Shown here: positions 40,453 to 49,906 of the stretch, in pieces
How positions within the stretch are numbered: position 1 is the stretch's first letter
Layout: the number at the start of each line of letters is the position of its first letter
Origin: Mesorhizobium sp. INR15
GTDB taxonomy: Bacteria; Pseudomonadota; Alphaproteobacteria; Rhizobiales; Rhizobiaceae
NCBI RefSeq assembly: GCF_015500075.1
Contig: NZ_CP045496.1
Span: forward strand, 558,001-622,000
Direction of reading: 5' to 3'
DNA: 64,000 nucleotides
The notes under the pieces: generated by a model
Seen by the model: the letters and a program-made list of their open reading frames with translations, nothing else
The model's database searches: none
What the model was told of the DNA's origin: nothing
Position numbers and translations under genes: made by a program

Positions 40453-41888
40453 ACCACAACCACCTTGCTGAGATGCTCGCCTAGCCGGCAGGCCAGCGCG
40501 GTGATCGTGGTGGTCGGGTTGCATTCGCCCGAGGTGCAGAACACGGAGGAGCCACCGACATAGAGATTGTCCATGCCATGCACCTTGCAGTTGGCATCGA
40601 CGACGCTGCGGGTGACATCCGTGCCCATGCGGGTGCCACCCATATGATGGTGACCGGCAAGCTCAGCATTGGTGGGATAATCCTGGCCGCTGGTGAGCCA
40701 GTCCGCGATGCGAACCCGGCCGAGATTCCTGTCGATCATCGTCGTGCCGAAAAGCTTCAGCCCTTCCAGGATGGTGCGGCGTTCCAGTTCGGATTTTTTC
40801 CAGTGCAGCACGATGCGCGGCACGCCGGCATGGTCGACATCGGTCTTCGACAATTCAATCTGGTTGGAGGCCAGCGGCGCCTGCTCCCAGGCGACATAGA
40901 GCTGAGCGGCGCAACGCAGATTCTGGTCCAGCTGACCCGACACCCATTCCGCCATGCCGGGCGCCGTACAGGCGAGATCGGCGATGAGACTCTTGACGCC
41001 CGGATAGGGTGTCTCGATCAGCCGGACGCCGAAGTTCATGATCTTCAGACGCTCCATCGCCGCGAGCGTCGGCGAGAAGAAGGCCTCGTTGACGGCATCG
41101 ACCTCGAACTCGCTGTAATTGGCCAGGATGGCGTTGCCACCCTCGAAGGTCGGATGCTCCATCCAGTAGCGGCCAAGGGCTGCGGCATTCGGCACCACGC
41201 CGCCGTTCGAGCGCTGGTTCGACCACAACAGCAACCGGGAGTTCTCCAGGCCGCCGGTGCAGACAATGAAATAGTCGGCGCTGAAGGAGCCGGCATCCTG
41301 TCCGTTCGACCACAATTTGGCGCCGGTGACCTTTCTGCCGTCGCCGGTGAGTTCGGTGGCGTAGGTGTTGAGCACGACAGCGATGTTGCCGCTCTTGTCG
41401 AGTTCGTCGGCGAATTTCTCACCGAAGCGCACGGCGGGGCTTTTGATCAGCTGCACCCAGCGGATATCGTCCGAGATCGAGACATCCGGACGGAAGTCCG
41501 GAAGCTCGAGAATGTCATGCACTTCCGGCAAATAGGGTTCGATATCCGCGCGCCTGATAGGCCAGCCGGTGTCCGGTGCCCAGCTTTTCGGTTCGAAGTC
41601 CTGCTTGTCCAGGACACGGCACCAGCCGGCCCAATGGTTCGAACTGCCACCCATGAACCTCAATCGGGTAATGTCGAGATCAAAATAGGGGTCGCCAACC
41701 GTGGTGCCACGGTAGAAATCCTGGGAATCATCGCTGAACTCCCTGGAACCGGCTTCCAGCACCACAACCCGGATGCCGGCGGCGCCGAGTTTCCTCGCAA
41801 TGGTGGTGCCGGCCGGGCCGGAGCCGAGAATGCAGACCCTGGGTGTGAAATTGGCGACGCGAAACGCTTCGTAACTATCGAAGATCAT
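40449..41888 (-). CDS. GMC family oxidoreductase
   Basis: A 479-residue glucose-methanol-choline type flavoprotein. The FAD Rossmann motif I-L-G-S-G-P-A-G-T-T-I-A lies near residue 20, G-G-S-S-N-H-W-A-G near 80, and the catalytic region has G-H-H-H-M-G-G-T-R-M-G near 412 and C-N-P-T-T-T-I-T-A-L near 460. The layout matches the shorter GMC enzymes that act with small partner subunits, such as gluconate- or sorbitol-type dehydrogenases. It has no signal peptide, but the gene just upstream (overlapping by four bases) encodes a tiny Tat-signal protein that could carry it to the periplasm. The electron acceptor is not encoded nearby. Confidence 0.88.
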   Translation of the reverse strand: MIFDSYEAFRVANFTPRVCILGSGPAGTTIARKLGAAGIRVVVLEAGSREFSDDSQDFYRGTTVGDPYFDLDITRLRFMGGSSNHWAGWCRVLDKQDFEPKSWAPDTGWPIRRADIEPYLPEVHDILELPDFRPDVSISDDIRWVQLIKSPAVRFGEKFADELDKSGNIAVVLNTYATELTGDGRKVTGAKLWSNGQDAGSFSADYFIVCTGGLENSRLLLWSNQRSNGGVVPNAAALGRYWMEHPTFEGGNAILANYSEFEVDAVNEAFFSPTLAAMERLKIMNFGVRLIETPYPGVKSLIADLACTAPGMAEWVSGQLDQNLRCAAQLYVAWEQAPLASNQIELSKTDVDHAGVPRIVLHWKKSELERRTILEGLKLFGTTMIDRNLGRVRIADWLTSGQDYPTNAELAGHHHMGGTRMGTDVTRSVVDANCKVHGMDNLYVGGSSVFCTSGECNPTTTITALACRLGEHLSKVVVV

Positions 41889-42055
41889 GCCAGATCGCTC
41901 CGCTTCAGGATCCAGCCATTGATCTCGACGATCTCATTGGAGTTGGCGTTGGAGCTATCGGTATCAGCCGGCTTGCGCAGCAGCGACAACGCCGGAAATG
42001 CAATCAGCGCCTGTACGATCGTGCGGCGCGATATTTTCTTGATGAAGAAACTCAT
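41885..42055 (-). CDS. Small Tat-signal protein, putative GMC partner
   Basis: A 56-residue protein: M-S-F-F-I-K-K-I-S-R-R-T-I-V-Q-A-L-I opens with a twin-arginine motif followed by a hydrophobic stretch. A short polar tail follows, rich in Asn/Ser/Glu and ending N-G-W-I-L-K-R-S-D-L-A. Its stop overlaps the GMC start (ATGA), so the two are co-translated. By analogy with gluconate 2-dehydrogenase-type complexes, where one subunit carries the Tat signal for another, it may export the GMC enzyme. The start at 42055 is preceded only by a weak GAGAG. I cannot name a family. Confidence 0.65.
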   Translation of the reverse strand: MSFFIKKISRRTIVQALIAFPALSLLRKPADTDSSNANSNEIVEINGWILKRSDLA

Positions 42056-42148
42056 GACAGGTCTCTCGATGGGGGCTTCGACTGCGCACGGCGTTCCCGA
42101 ACGGCACATGCACCGAAACAGACGCCAATTTCATGCCAGACCTAGTCA

Positions 42149-42175
42149 AAAAGCCTTTTCAAACAGCGCAAAGGC
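42149..42175 (-). terminator. Terminator after the membrane GGDEF gene
   Basis: On the minus strand GCCTTT (42175-42170) pairs with AAAGGC (42158-42153), followed by TTTTTG. It lies about 85 bases past the GGDEF gene stop. A second small palindrome GTTCGC-GAAT-GCGAAC is at 42176-42191. Confidence 0.7.
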
Positions 42176-42258
42176 GTTCGCGAATGCGAACAGGGTTAGA
42201 ACTCTCTTAACGGCAGCCGCCCGAGCCGAGTTTCAACCAGGGCCGCCGGTACAGCCGA

Positions 42259-43020
42259 TCACGCCGCTTCGGAAATATCCGTGTCGAGGATCGTCAGATT
42301 GCGGCCCCGATGCTTGGCCTGATAGAGGCGCCGGTCGGCGGCACGCATCAGGTCCGATACGTTGGCATCCTCGCCGCAGACGGTTCCACCAATGCTGACG
42401 GTGAGCGGAATGGTGCGTTCGTCGACCGGCCGGAAACGGACCAGTTCGACTTCGCGGCGAACGCGCTCGGCGACACGTTTGGCCTCCTGCTCGGTGGCGC
42501 CAATCAGAAATGCGCCGAACTCCTCGCCACCGATTCGGCCAAGCACGTCGCCGCTGCGCACACCACGCTTGATCGCGCTGGCGATCAGCAGCAGTGCTTC
42601 ATCACCGGTCAGGTGACCATAGCTGTCGTTGATGATCTTGAAGTGGTCGGCGTCGATGATGAGCAGCGCGCCGCGATCGGATTTGCGCCGGGACCCGTCG
42701 AGCGCGGCAAAGAAGCTCTCGCGGTTGAGCATGCCGGTCATGTCGTCGCGGCTGGCTTTTTCCTCCAGGCGCCGGTGCGCGGCGGCAAGTTGCGCGTGGG
42801 CGCGGGCAAGGTCGCGATGCGCGTTTTTCAGCCTGTCGCTCTGCCAGAATGTACTCGCGGTGGCAGCCCACGCGAGGACCAGAGGACAGAGCGTGGTGGT
42901 CAGCCAGATCGTCCGATTGACCGGAAAGCCGAGCGCCGGGACAATGATCAGCGTCAACAGGAGAGAGGCGGCGACGGAGGCGAAAGCGACGGCGGCGGAT
43001 TTCAGAAGTATGCTGTTCAT
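42259..43020 (-). CDS. Membrane GGDEF protein, probable diguanylate cyclase
   Basis: A 253-residue protein with two transmembrane segments (about 8-30 and 38-58), a short coiled coil and a C-terminal GGDEF domain (about 88-250). The active-site loop reads G-G-E-E-F, an active variant. I-D-A-D-H-F-K-I-I-N-D-S-Y-G-H near 125 binds GTP and metal. The I-site position before the loop (R-S-G-D-V-L-G-R-I) has R-S-G-D, close to the inhibitory R-x-x-D form, so product feedback is possible. It should make cyclic di-GMP. It is transcribed alone and ends at an intrinsic terminator. Confidence 0.9.
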   Translation of the reverse strand: MNSILLKSAAVAFASVAASLLLTLIIVPALGFPVNRTIWLTTTLCPLVLAWAATASTFWQSDRLKNAHRDLARAHAQLAAAHRRLEEKASRDDMTGMLNRESFFAALDGSRRKSDRGALLIIDADHFKIINDSYGHLTGDEALLLIASAIKRGVRSGDVLGRIGGEEFGAFLIGATEQEAKRVAERVRREVELVRFRPVDERTIPLTVSIGGTVCGEDANVSDLMRAADRRLYQAKHRGRNLTILDTDISEAA

Positions 43021-43181
43021 CGCTTGCTCCCACTGAACTGCCTCTGTGCCAGCAAGCCCTGAAGGTGACCTTTCGCGGATGGTTAAAATTTGAATCGTGG
43101 CGCCGTTTTCGCCACTCTCGACGCGTATAAGTTGTGGATAATGCCTCTTCCAGAATTGGCATTTCGTGCCATAAGGAACGC

Positions 43182-43924
<743 letters not shown>

Positions 43925-43987
43925 AAATTGATCTGCAGGGGTGGTGGCCGCAAGCGCCTTTTTCCCTACTGCCTACTGCCCAATGCC

Positions 43988-44833
43988 TTATTCCCCTAAC
44001 TTGTAGAAACGGCTGATGATGCCCCAGGCCTCGTCGGCGGTGTCGACGAAGTCGATGATGTCCTGGTCGCCGGGGCTGATCGTCCCTTGCTCGGCGAGGA
44101 AATCGAGATCGATCGCCCGCTTCCAGAACGATTTGCCGAACAGGATCACCGGCACGCGTTCCATGCGGCCGGTCTGGATCAGGGTCAGCGTCTCGAAAAA
44201 CTCGTCCATCGTGCCGAAGCCGCCCGGAAACACCGCCACCGCCTTGGCGCGCATGACGAAGTGCATCTTGCGGATGGCGAAGTAGTGGAAATTGAAACAG
44301 AGCTCCGGCGTCACGTAGATGTTTGGCGCCTGCTCATGCGGCAGCACGATGTTGAGGCCGATCGACGGCGCGCCGACATCGTCGGCGCCGCGATTTCCAG
44401 CTTCCATCACACCCGGTCCGCCGCCTGTCACCACGACATATTCGCGATAATAGGACGCGGCTGACTGCTGCGAGCACAGGCGGGCGAATTTTCGCGCCTC
44501 CTCGTAATACTTGCTGTTTTCCAGCAGGTTCTTCTTCTGCGTTTCGTTCTTGGCAGCCCAGGCCTCACCACCGGGCTCAGGCAAGCGCGCGCCGCCGAAC
44601 AGCACCACCGTCGAGCGGATGCCGCGTTCGGCCAGGATCATCTCGGGCTTCAGGAGTTCAAGCTGCAGCCGCACCGCACGCAACTCGCGCCGCGTCATGA
44701 AGTCGGGATCGTTCCACGCCAACCGGTAGGTATCAGCGCGCGTCTGCGGCGTGTCCGGCACGCTCTTTGACCGCTCCAGATCCTCGTCCGAGTGCGGCAG
44801 CGGGGTCCACCCCGCCTTTTCCATAGGAGTCAT
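43988..44833 (-). CDS. LOG-family protein (TIGR00730-type)
   Basis: A 281-residue Rossmann-fold protein of the LOG family (cytokinin-activating phosphoribohydrolases and related nucleotide hydrolases). The signature P-G-G-F-G-T-M-D-E lies near residue 200, with V-V-T-G-G-G-P-G-V-M-E-A near 135 and R-K-M-H-F near 185. It is longer than the plant-type enzymes because of an N-terminal helical extension (about 1-70), as in type II LOG proteins. Likely activity is removal of ribose 5-phosphate from a nucleotide; the physiological substrate is unknown. It is tail-to-tail with the HAD gene. Confidence 0.85.
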   Translation of the reverse strand: MTPMEKAGWTPLPHSDEDLERSKSVPDTPQTRADTYRLAWNDPDFMTRRELRAVRLQLELLKPEMILAERGIRSTVVLFGGARLPEPGGEAWAAKNETQKKNLLENSKYYEEARKFARLCSQQSAASYYREYVVVTGGGPGVMEAGNRGADDVGAPSIGLNIVLPHEQAPNIYVTPELCFNFHYFAIRKMHFVMRAKAVAVFPGGFGTMDEFFETLTLIQTGRMERVPVILFGKSFWKRAIDLDFLAEQGTISPGDQDIIDFVDTADEAWGIISRFYKLGE

Positions 44834-45070
44834 ATGCTCTTTCCGTCCAAATTCTTCACTTGCGCCGTCCCGTGGCGCAGCCGCGATTGACCCTTACCAA
44901 GGCTTCACTTAAGCAGGTTCCGCAAAAGTGTCGCACGGTTTTTGCGACAGGAACCTGCCATAGAGCAAAGACCTGAGCAGACGAAGCGAACGACGTCTGC
45001 ATAAGGTTCGCGCGGCTTTCAAAACAGGTTAAGGCGCAGCCCCTTAACAGCTTGGTAATGGAGCGAATTC

Positions 45071-45925
45071 ATGTCGAAGCCCGATCTGGCGAGCCTCGAA
45101 ACGACCATTGAGAGGGCCTTCGAGGAACGCGACACGATTTCGACGGCGACACGCGGCGAGACGCGCGACGCCATCCAGTCGGCGCTCGACCTGCTCGACC
45201 GCGGCGCGGCACGCGTTGCTGAGCGCCAGGCTGACGGCAAATGGCACGTCAACCAGTGGCTGAAGAAGGCGGTGCTGCTGTCGTTCCGGCTCAATCCGAT
45301 GGAAATCATCAAGGGCGGCCCCGGCGAGGCTGTGTGGTGGGACAAGGTGCCGTCAAAGTTCGACGGCTGGAGCGCCGTGGATTTCGAGAAGGCGGGCTTC
45401 CGCGCCGTACCGTCGTCGATCGTGCGACGCTCCGCCTACGTCGCGCCGGGCGCCGTGCTGATGCCGTCCTTCGTCAATGTCGGCGCCTATGTCGATAGCG
45501 GCACCATGGTCGACACCTGGGCCTCGGTCGGCTCCTGCGCCCAGATCGGCAAGAACGTGCACCTCTCGGGCGGCGTCGGCATTGGCGGCGTCCTGGAGCC
45601 TATGCAGGCCGGCCCGACCATCATCGAGGACAATTGCTTTATCGGCGCGCGCTCGGAAGTGGTCGAAGGCTGCATCGTGCGCGAAGGCTCGGTGCTCGGC
45701 ATGGGCGTGTTCATCGGCCAGTCGACCAAGATCGTCGACCGTGCCACCGGCGAGATCTTCTATGGCGAGGTGCCGCCCAATTCCGTGGTCGTCGCCGGCT
45801 CGATGCCGGGCAAGCCTTTTCCCAACAACGAGCCTGGTCCAGGCCTCTACTGCGCGGTCATCGTCAAGCGGGTCGACGCCAAGACCCGCTCCAAGACTTC
45901 GATCAACGAATTGCTTCGCGATTGA
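45071..45925 (+). CDS. dapD: Tetrahydrodipicolinate N-succinyltransferase
   Basis: A 284-residue trimeric left-handed beta-helix enzyme of the succinylase route to meso-diaminopimelate and lysine. An N-terminal helical domain (1-100) is followed by hexapeptide repeats (about 115-250), with V-G-A-Y-V-D-S-G-T-M-V-D-T-W-A-S near 140, the classical DapD block, and E-D-N-C-F-I-G-A-R-S-E-V near 190. The length fits. It is the first gene of a plus-strand run that includes two DUF805 genes; dapE, the next enzyme but one, is 4 kb downstream. Confidence 0.97.
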   Translation: MSKPDLASLETTIERAFEERDTISTATRGETRDAIQSALDLLDRGAARVAERQADGKWHVNQWLKKAVLLSFRLNPMEIIKGGPGEAVWWDKVPSKFDGWSAVDFEKAGFRAVPSSIVRRSAYVAPGAVLMPSFVNVGAYVDSGTMVDTWASVGSCAQIGKNVHLSGGVGIGGVLEPMQAGPTIIEDNCFIGARSEVVEGCIVREGSVLGMGVFIGQSTKIVDRATGEIFYGEVPPNSVVVAGSMPGKPFPNNEPGPGLYCAVIVKRVDAKTRSKTSINELLRD

Positions 45926-45996
45926 TCTTTGCCGAAAACGGACGCACCTTCCGCCAGCGCGACAATGGGTCGCGCCTGACGACACGGAGGGGTGAC

Positions 45997-46359
45997 ATGG
46001 ACTGGAAGTATCTGCTGACGAGTTTCGACGGTCGTATCAATCGCGCCAAGTTCTGGGCGGGCATTGGGGTATTCATCGTTATCGGTATCATTGCCTTCAT
46101 TCTCGACGCGATCCTCGGCACGCGTATCACGCTCGGGGGCGGCGGCCAGATCGGCATCATCGGCATAATCTTCGCACTGGCATCGATCTATTTCGCGATT
46201 GCTCTCTATGCAAAACGCTGGCACGACCGCAACAAGTCGGGCTGGTGGACCCTGATCGGCCTTGTGCCACTCATCGGCGGTATATGGCTGCTGGTCGAGC
46301 TCGGCATTCTCGAAGGCACCAGGGGTGCCAATCAATATGGACCGGATCCGCTTGCCTGA
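45997..46359 (+). CDS. DUF805 membrane protein 1
   Basis: A 120-residue protein with the DUF805 pattern: S-F-D-G-R-I-N-R-A-K-F-W near residues 9-20, then about three to four hydrophobic segments and the loop K-R-W-H-D-R-N-K-S-G-W-W near 70, ending G-A-N-Q-Y-G-P-D-P. The family has no established function; it is an inner-membrane protein. GGAGGGG precedes the ATG at 45997. Its end overlaps the next DUF805 gene by 23 bases, so the pair is co-translated. Confidence 0.88.
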   Translation: MDWKYLLTSFDGRINRAKFWAGIGVFIVIGIIAFILDAILGTRITLGGGGQIGIIGIIFALASIYFAIALYAKRWHDRNKSGWWTLIGLVPLIGGIWLLVELGILEGTRGANQYGPDPLA

Positions 46360-46729
46360 CAGTTCAGACCTTACCTGGCTTTTCTTCAAAACCTCGGGCC
46401 GCGTCAGTCGCGCGGCCTATTTTCTTGGCGGACTGCTGGTCGCCATTTTCCAGGCTTTTCCACTGTACCGCTTCACTCTGGTGCCCGAGGGCAGCCCCGA
46501 GAGCAATATGTGGTCGTTCATCTTCTTCATCGCCTTCATTGCCTCGCTGTGGTCGAACATCGTGCTGGCAGTGAAGCGGCTGCACGACCTCGACAAGCCT
46601 GGGATAGCGTCGCTGGTGCTGTTCGTGCCGGTCGTCTCGATCATCGCCTTCCTTGTGCTTTGCCTGTTTCCAGGGCAGCCTGGGCCCAACCGCTACGGCA
46701 GACGCACCAACGCGCCAGCCGAACAGTAA
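46337..46729 (+). CDS. DUF805 membrane protein 2
   Basis: A 130-residue DUF805 paralogue: K-T-S-G-R-V-S-R-A-A-Y-F near residues 19-30, V-K-R-L-H-D-L-D-K-P-G near 76 and the closing P-G-P-N-R-Y-G near 118. It differs from the first copy in most other positions, so the duplication is old. I chose the ATG at 46337 inside the end of the first gene; a longer frame upstream is only the overlap. The two may form a heteromeric membrane protein; no function is known. Confidence 0.82.
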   Translation: MDRIRLPDSSDLTWLFFKTSGRVSRAAYFLGGLLVAIFQAFPLYRFTLVPEGSPESNMWSFIFFIAFIASLWSNIVLAVKRLHDLDKPGIASLVLFVPVVSIIAFLVLCLFPGQPGPNRYGRRTNAPAEQ

Positions 46730-46743
46730 GACCGCCGGACCTC

Positions 46744-47448
46744 ATGCGCTACCGCACGCTTGATCCGAAACTGATCATCGAAACCGCCGAGCGGCTGGAA
46801 GGCCGGGTTGGCGACCGCTTTCCCGACGCGGGATTGCGCGGTGTCGCCGGTGAACTCGTCTCGCTGTCGCGCGACCTGGCCAAGGCGGCGAAAGCGCTCG
46901 AAGCACCGATCTGGTGGCTGCGCGGGCTGATCATCGCCGCCTTCGCCGCCGGCGTCATGGTGTTCCTGTTCGTCGGCACGATCCTGCCGCTCGACCGCAT
47001 CTCTGGATCCGACGACGCGCTGCAGTCGGTGCAAGGCATCGAGGCATCGATCAACACCATCATCCTGGCCGTGCTGGGACTGCTCGCGCTGATCCGAACC
47101 GAGGAACGCATCAAGCGCAAACGGGTCTTTCGCGAGCTGCACGGATTGCGCTCTCTGATCCACGTTATCGACATGCACCAGCTGACAAAGGATCCGGCGG
47201 CGCTCTCAGCCAGTTTCAAGCCGACGACGCATTCGCCGGCGCGCATAACCAATGCAGCCGACCTCGCCCGCTACCTCGATTACTGTTCCGAAATGCTGTC
47301 GATCACTGGCAAGATCGCCGCGCTGTTCGCGCAATCGGTCAATGACGATGTGGTCATCGACGGCGTCAACGACATCGAGAACCTCAGCTCCAACCTGTCA
47401 CGCAAGATCTGGCAGAAGATCACCTTGATCGAGACGCCGCAGCGATAG
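46744..47448 (+). CDS. Inner-membrane protein of unknown function
   Basis: A 234-residue protein. A helical cytoplasmic lead (1-55) is followed by two transmembrane segments (about 57-80 and 103-122) separated by a short periplasmic loop I-S-G-S-D-D-A-L. A long helical cytoplasmic domain follows, with R-E-L-H-G-L-R-S-L-I-H-V-I-D-M-H-Q-L near 132-149. The pattern recalls conserved proteobacterial proteins annotated only as hypothetical. It follows the DUF805 pair by 14 bases and could be in the same operon. Confidence 0.7.
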   Translation: MRYRTLDPKLIIETAERLEGRVGDRFPDAGLRGVAGELVSLSRDLAKAAKALEAPIWWLRGLIIAAFAAGVMVFLFVGTILPLDRISGSDDALQSVQGIEASINTIILAVLGLLALIRTEERIKRKRVFRELHGLRSLIHVIDMHQLTKDPAALSASFKPTTHSPARITNAADLARYLDYCSEMLSITGKIAALFAQSVNDDVVIDGVNDIENLSSNLSRKIWQKITLIETPQR

Positions 47449-47556
47449 GGCCGTCCCGTTGCGATAGCCGCAACCGGTCTCGTCCAGCATTCGGGCTCAT
47501 GCTCTAAGCGAATCTTAAGCTCCTTGGCGCAGCCTGCCAGCGGTGACTTGTGTCGG

Positions 47557-48762
47557 ATGACACGGAGCGCTCGACTGGCATACGACGAACCATACACCGA
47601 CATTTCGCCGAGCCATGCGCGGAGCCTCGGCAGCCGGCTGTTCAGATGGTTTTCGGCACCGACCCGATTGGAGCCGGAAGCGGTTCGGGCAAGGCTCCTC
47701 GACACCACTTTCGACCGTAAATTCGCTGTCTTGTTCGGCACCATCAGCGTGCTGTTGCTTGCTGTCAGCGCCATCGTCACCACCGACGGCTGGTGGCCCT
47801 ATGCGTGGATTGTCGCCGACCTGATCCTTTTCGTGGCACGTGTGCTGCTGATGCGGGCTTGCGAAGCCGCCCGCAAGCGGGACGCAACGGGCCCGCTTGG
47901 AGCCCTGATGGGTGCGGGCGCCGCATGGTCGGTGGTGTTCGGCCTCGGCTGCTATGGCTGCATTGCAAGCGGACATATGGCACTGGCCGTTCTTGCCGCC
48001 CTAAATGTCGCCGGTGTCGCCGGCGTGGTGTCCTCCCGCAACGCGGCAACGCCGCGCTACGCCATATTCGTGATGCTGGCCGTCAGCCTTCCCTATTTCA
48101 CCGGCGCGCTGTTTTCCCCGGCGCCGGGAATGTCCGTCATTGGCATCCAGATGCCGTTCTATCTGACCGGCGTGATCATCGTGCTGCTGCAGAACCATGC
48201 GATCAACGCCCGGATGATCCGTGCCGAGCTCGACAACCGCGATCTGGCGATCAAGGACGCGCTGACCGGCCTTCCGAACCGCATCTCGCTGCAGGAAATC
48301 CTGCGTTCCATGTGCCGCGGCCTGGCGGCGCCGGCCGCTAATGGCGGCAAGCCGTTCGCGGTCTTGAGCATGGATCTCGACGGCTTCAAGCGGGTCAATG
48401 ACGGGTTCGGCCACGCCATTGGCGACGTGTTGCTGCGCAAGGTGGCGCAACGCCTGGAGCGCGCCTTCCGCCGTGGCGACATGGTGTTCCGCGTCGGCGG
48501 CGACGAGTTCGTCATCCTGTTGCCGGTGGCCTCCGAAATCGAGGCGACCTACCTGGCAAAGAGGGCCATCGAAAAGATTTCCGTGCCGTTCGATCTTGGC
48601 GTCGGTGCTAATGTCCGCATTGGCCTGAGCGTCGGCAGCGCCTTCGCTCCTGCCGACGGCGGCAACCCGGAAATCCTTCTCCACTGTTCGGATCAAGCGC
48701 TTTATGAAGCCAAGCGCACCGGCAAGGGCCGCTACAGGGCCCATATCCGGGTGAGCATCTAG
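47557..48762 (+). CDS. Membrane GGDEF protein, probable diguanylate cyclase
   Basis: A 401-residue protein with about six transmembrane segments in residues 55-215 (a MASE-like input domain) and a C-terminal GGDEF domain (about 225-400). The active loop is V-G-G-D-E-F near 319 and S-M-D-L-D-G-F-K-R-V-N-D near 280 is the metal/GTP site; both are intact. It should make cyclic di-GMP under control of a membrane signal. The start is uncertain: ATG at 47557 or TTG at 47524. It converges on the panE-type gene with a four-base overlap. Confidence 0.88.
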   Translation: MTRSARLAYDEPYTDISPSHARSLGSRLFRWFSAPTRLEPEAVRARLLDTTFDRKFAVLFGTISVLLLAVSAIVTTDGWWPYAWIVADLILFVARVLLMRACEAARKRDATGPLGALMGAGAAWSVVFGLGCYGCIASGHMALAVLAALNVAGVAGVVSSRNAATPRYAIFVMLAVSLPYFTGALFSPAPGMSVIGIQMPFYLTGVIIVLLQNHAINARMIRAELDNRDLAIKDALTGLPNRISLQEILRSMCRGLAAPAANGGKPFAVLSMDLDGFKRVNDGFGHAIGDVLLRKVAQRLERAFRRGDMVFRVGGDEFVILLPVASEIEATYLAKRAIEKISVPFDLGVGANVRIGLSVGSAFAPADGGNPEILLHCSDQALYEAKRTGKGRYRAHIRVSI

Positions 48763-49790
48763 ACTACCATGCCAGCTGTGACCGCGCCCGGCGCCAGGCC
48801 TGGCGATCCGCGTTTCTCCTGCTCCGCTTTCCGCACCAGCGTCATGATCCGCACGACCAGCGGCGCGGGCGTGCCGGCTTTTTCGGCCAGCCGCTGGATC
48901 GCGCCTTGCAGGTCATCGATCTCCGTCGCCCGGCCGCGTTGCAGGTCATCCCACATCGAGGAACGTGCCTCGGGGTCGATCGCCAGCATCCGCCGCGCCA
49001 GGAGCTTGAACAGCCAGTCCGGTAACCTGAGCACCTTCGGCAGCAGCGCTGGGCGCAAGCCGGCGATCCGCGCCGGCTCGATGCGGCTGGCTTTCATCGC
49101 AACCAGCGCCTCATCGATCTGGCCTGCCAGGATCAGCCGCCAGCGGCGATCGGCAAGCTCGTCCGCCAGTGGCAGGCCGGAGAGCGCCACCAGCGCATTG
49201 TTGAGATTCATCAGCAGCTTGCCCCACAACACCGCCTTCATGTCGGCATGCGTCTCAACCGCGAAGCCATCGACACCAAGAAGGGCGGCAAGGCCGCCTT
49301 CGCCGTCTTCGATCATCACCGTGCCGTCGCTGGCACGATGCACACGAAGCGGCATCTCGCCGTCGGGCGACTGCACCACATTGAACGGCACCATGCCGGC
49401 CAGCACGCGCCGTGCCGGGAGCATGGCCCGCAGCCTGTCGGCATTGTCGACGCCATTTTGCAGGCTGACCACCACGGCATCCGGTCGGGCATGGGCAGCA
49501 ATCAGCGCCGCCATCTCCTGCGTCACACCGCTCTTGACCGTGACCAGGATCGTATCGGCTTTTGGCAAGGCAGCCGCCGGATCGGCGGTGACCACAAGCG
49601 CATCCGGCTTGATGGTGCGGTCACGGCCTTCGAGATCGGTGACCCGCAGCCCTTCCTGCCGCAATGCCGCTTCGACGCGGGGGCGTGCCAGCAGAATTAC
49701 GGACCTCCCAGCGAGCGCCAGACAGCCGCCAGCGTAGCAGCCGATGCTGCCGGCGCCGGCGATGACGATCGTTTCTTCCCCGCTTGCCAT
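48759..49790 (-). CDS. 2-dehydropantoate 2-reductase family protein
   Basis: A 343-residue ketopantoate reductase-like enzyme (PanE/ApbA), which uses NADPH to make pantoate for pantothenate and CoA. It has the nucleotide motif I-A-G-A-G-S-I-G-C near residue 9, V-K-S-G near 86 (catalytic Lys), Q-N-G-V-D-N near 108 and the C-terminal helix motif K-L-L-M-N-L-N-N-A near 190. It is slightly longer than typical PanE (about 300), and genomes of this group often hold several paralogues, so the exact substrate is not certain. It is divergent from dapE. Confidence 0.85.
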   Translation of the reverse strand: MASGEETIVIAGAGSIGCYAGGCLALAGRSVILLARPRVEAALRQEGLRVTDLEGRDRTIKPDALVVTADPAAALPKADTILVTVKSGVTQEMAALIAAHARPDAVVVSLQNGVDNADRLRAMLPARRVLAGMVPFNVVQSPDGEMPLRVHRASDGTVMIEDGEGGLAALLGVDGFAVETHADMKAVLWGKLLMNLNNALVALSGLPLADELADRRWRLILAGQIDEALVAMKASRIEPARIAGLRPALLPKVLRLPDWLFKLLARRMLAIDPEARSSMWDDLQRGRATEIDDLQGAIQRLAEKAGTPAPLVVRIMTLVRKAEQEKRGSPGLAPGAVTAGMVV

Positions 49791-49906
49791 CCTGTCGCCC
49801 CGCACAAGGCCGCAACTATACGGCATGAAAACCATATTGTCGGCGGCAAGGCTGGCCCTTATCTCTGGTCGTGACAGGCCTTGCGCTTTCGACTATCGCT
49901 TTTGCC

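Noticed and set aside
40578..42398. A 606-codon plus-strand frame opposite the GMC gene
   Set aside because: The GMC oxidoreductase on the other strand has all family motifs; this frame has none.
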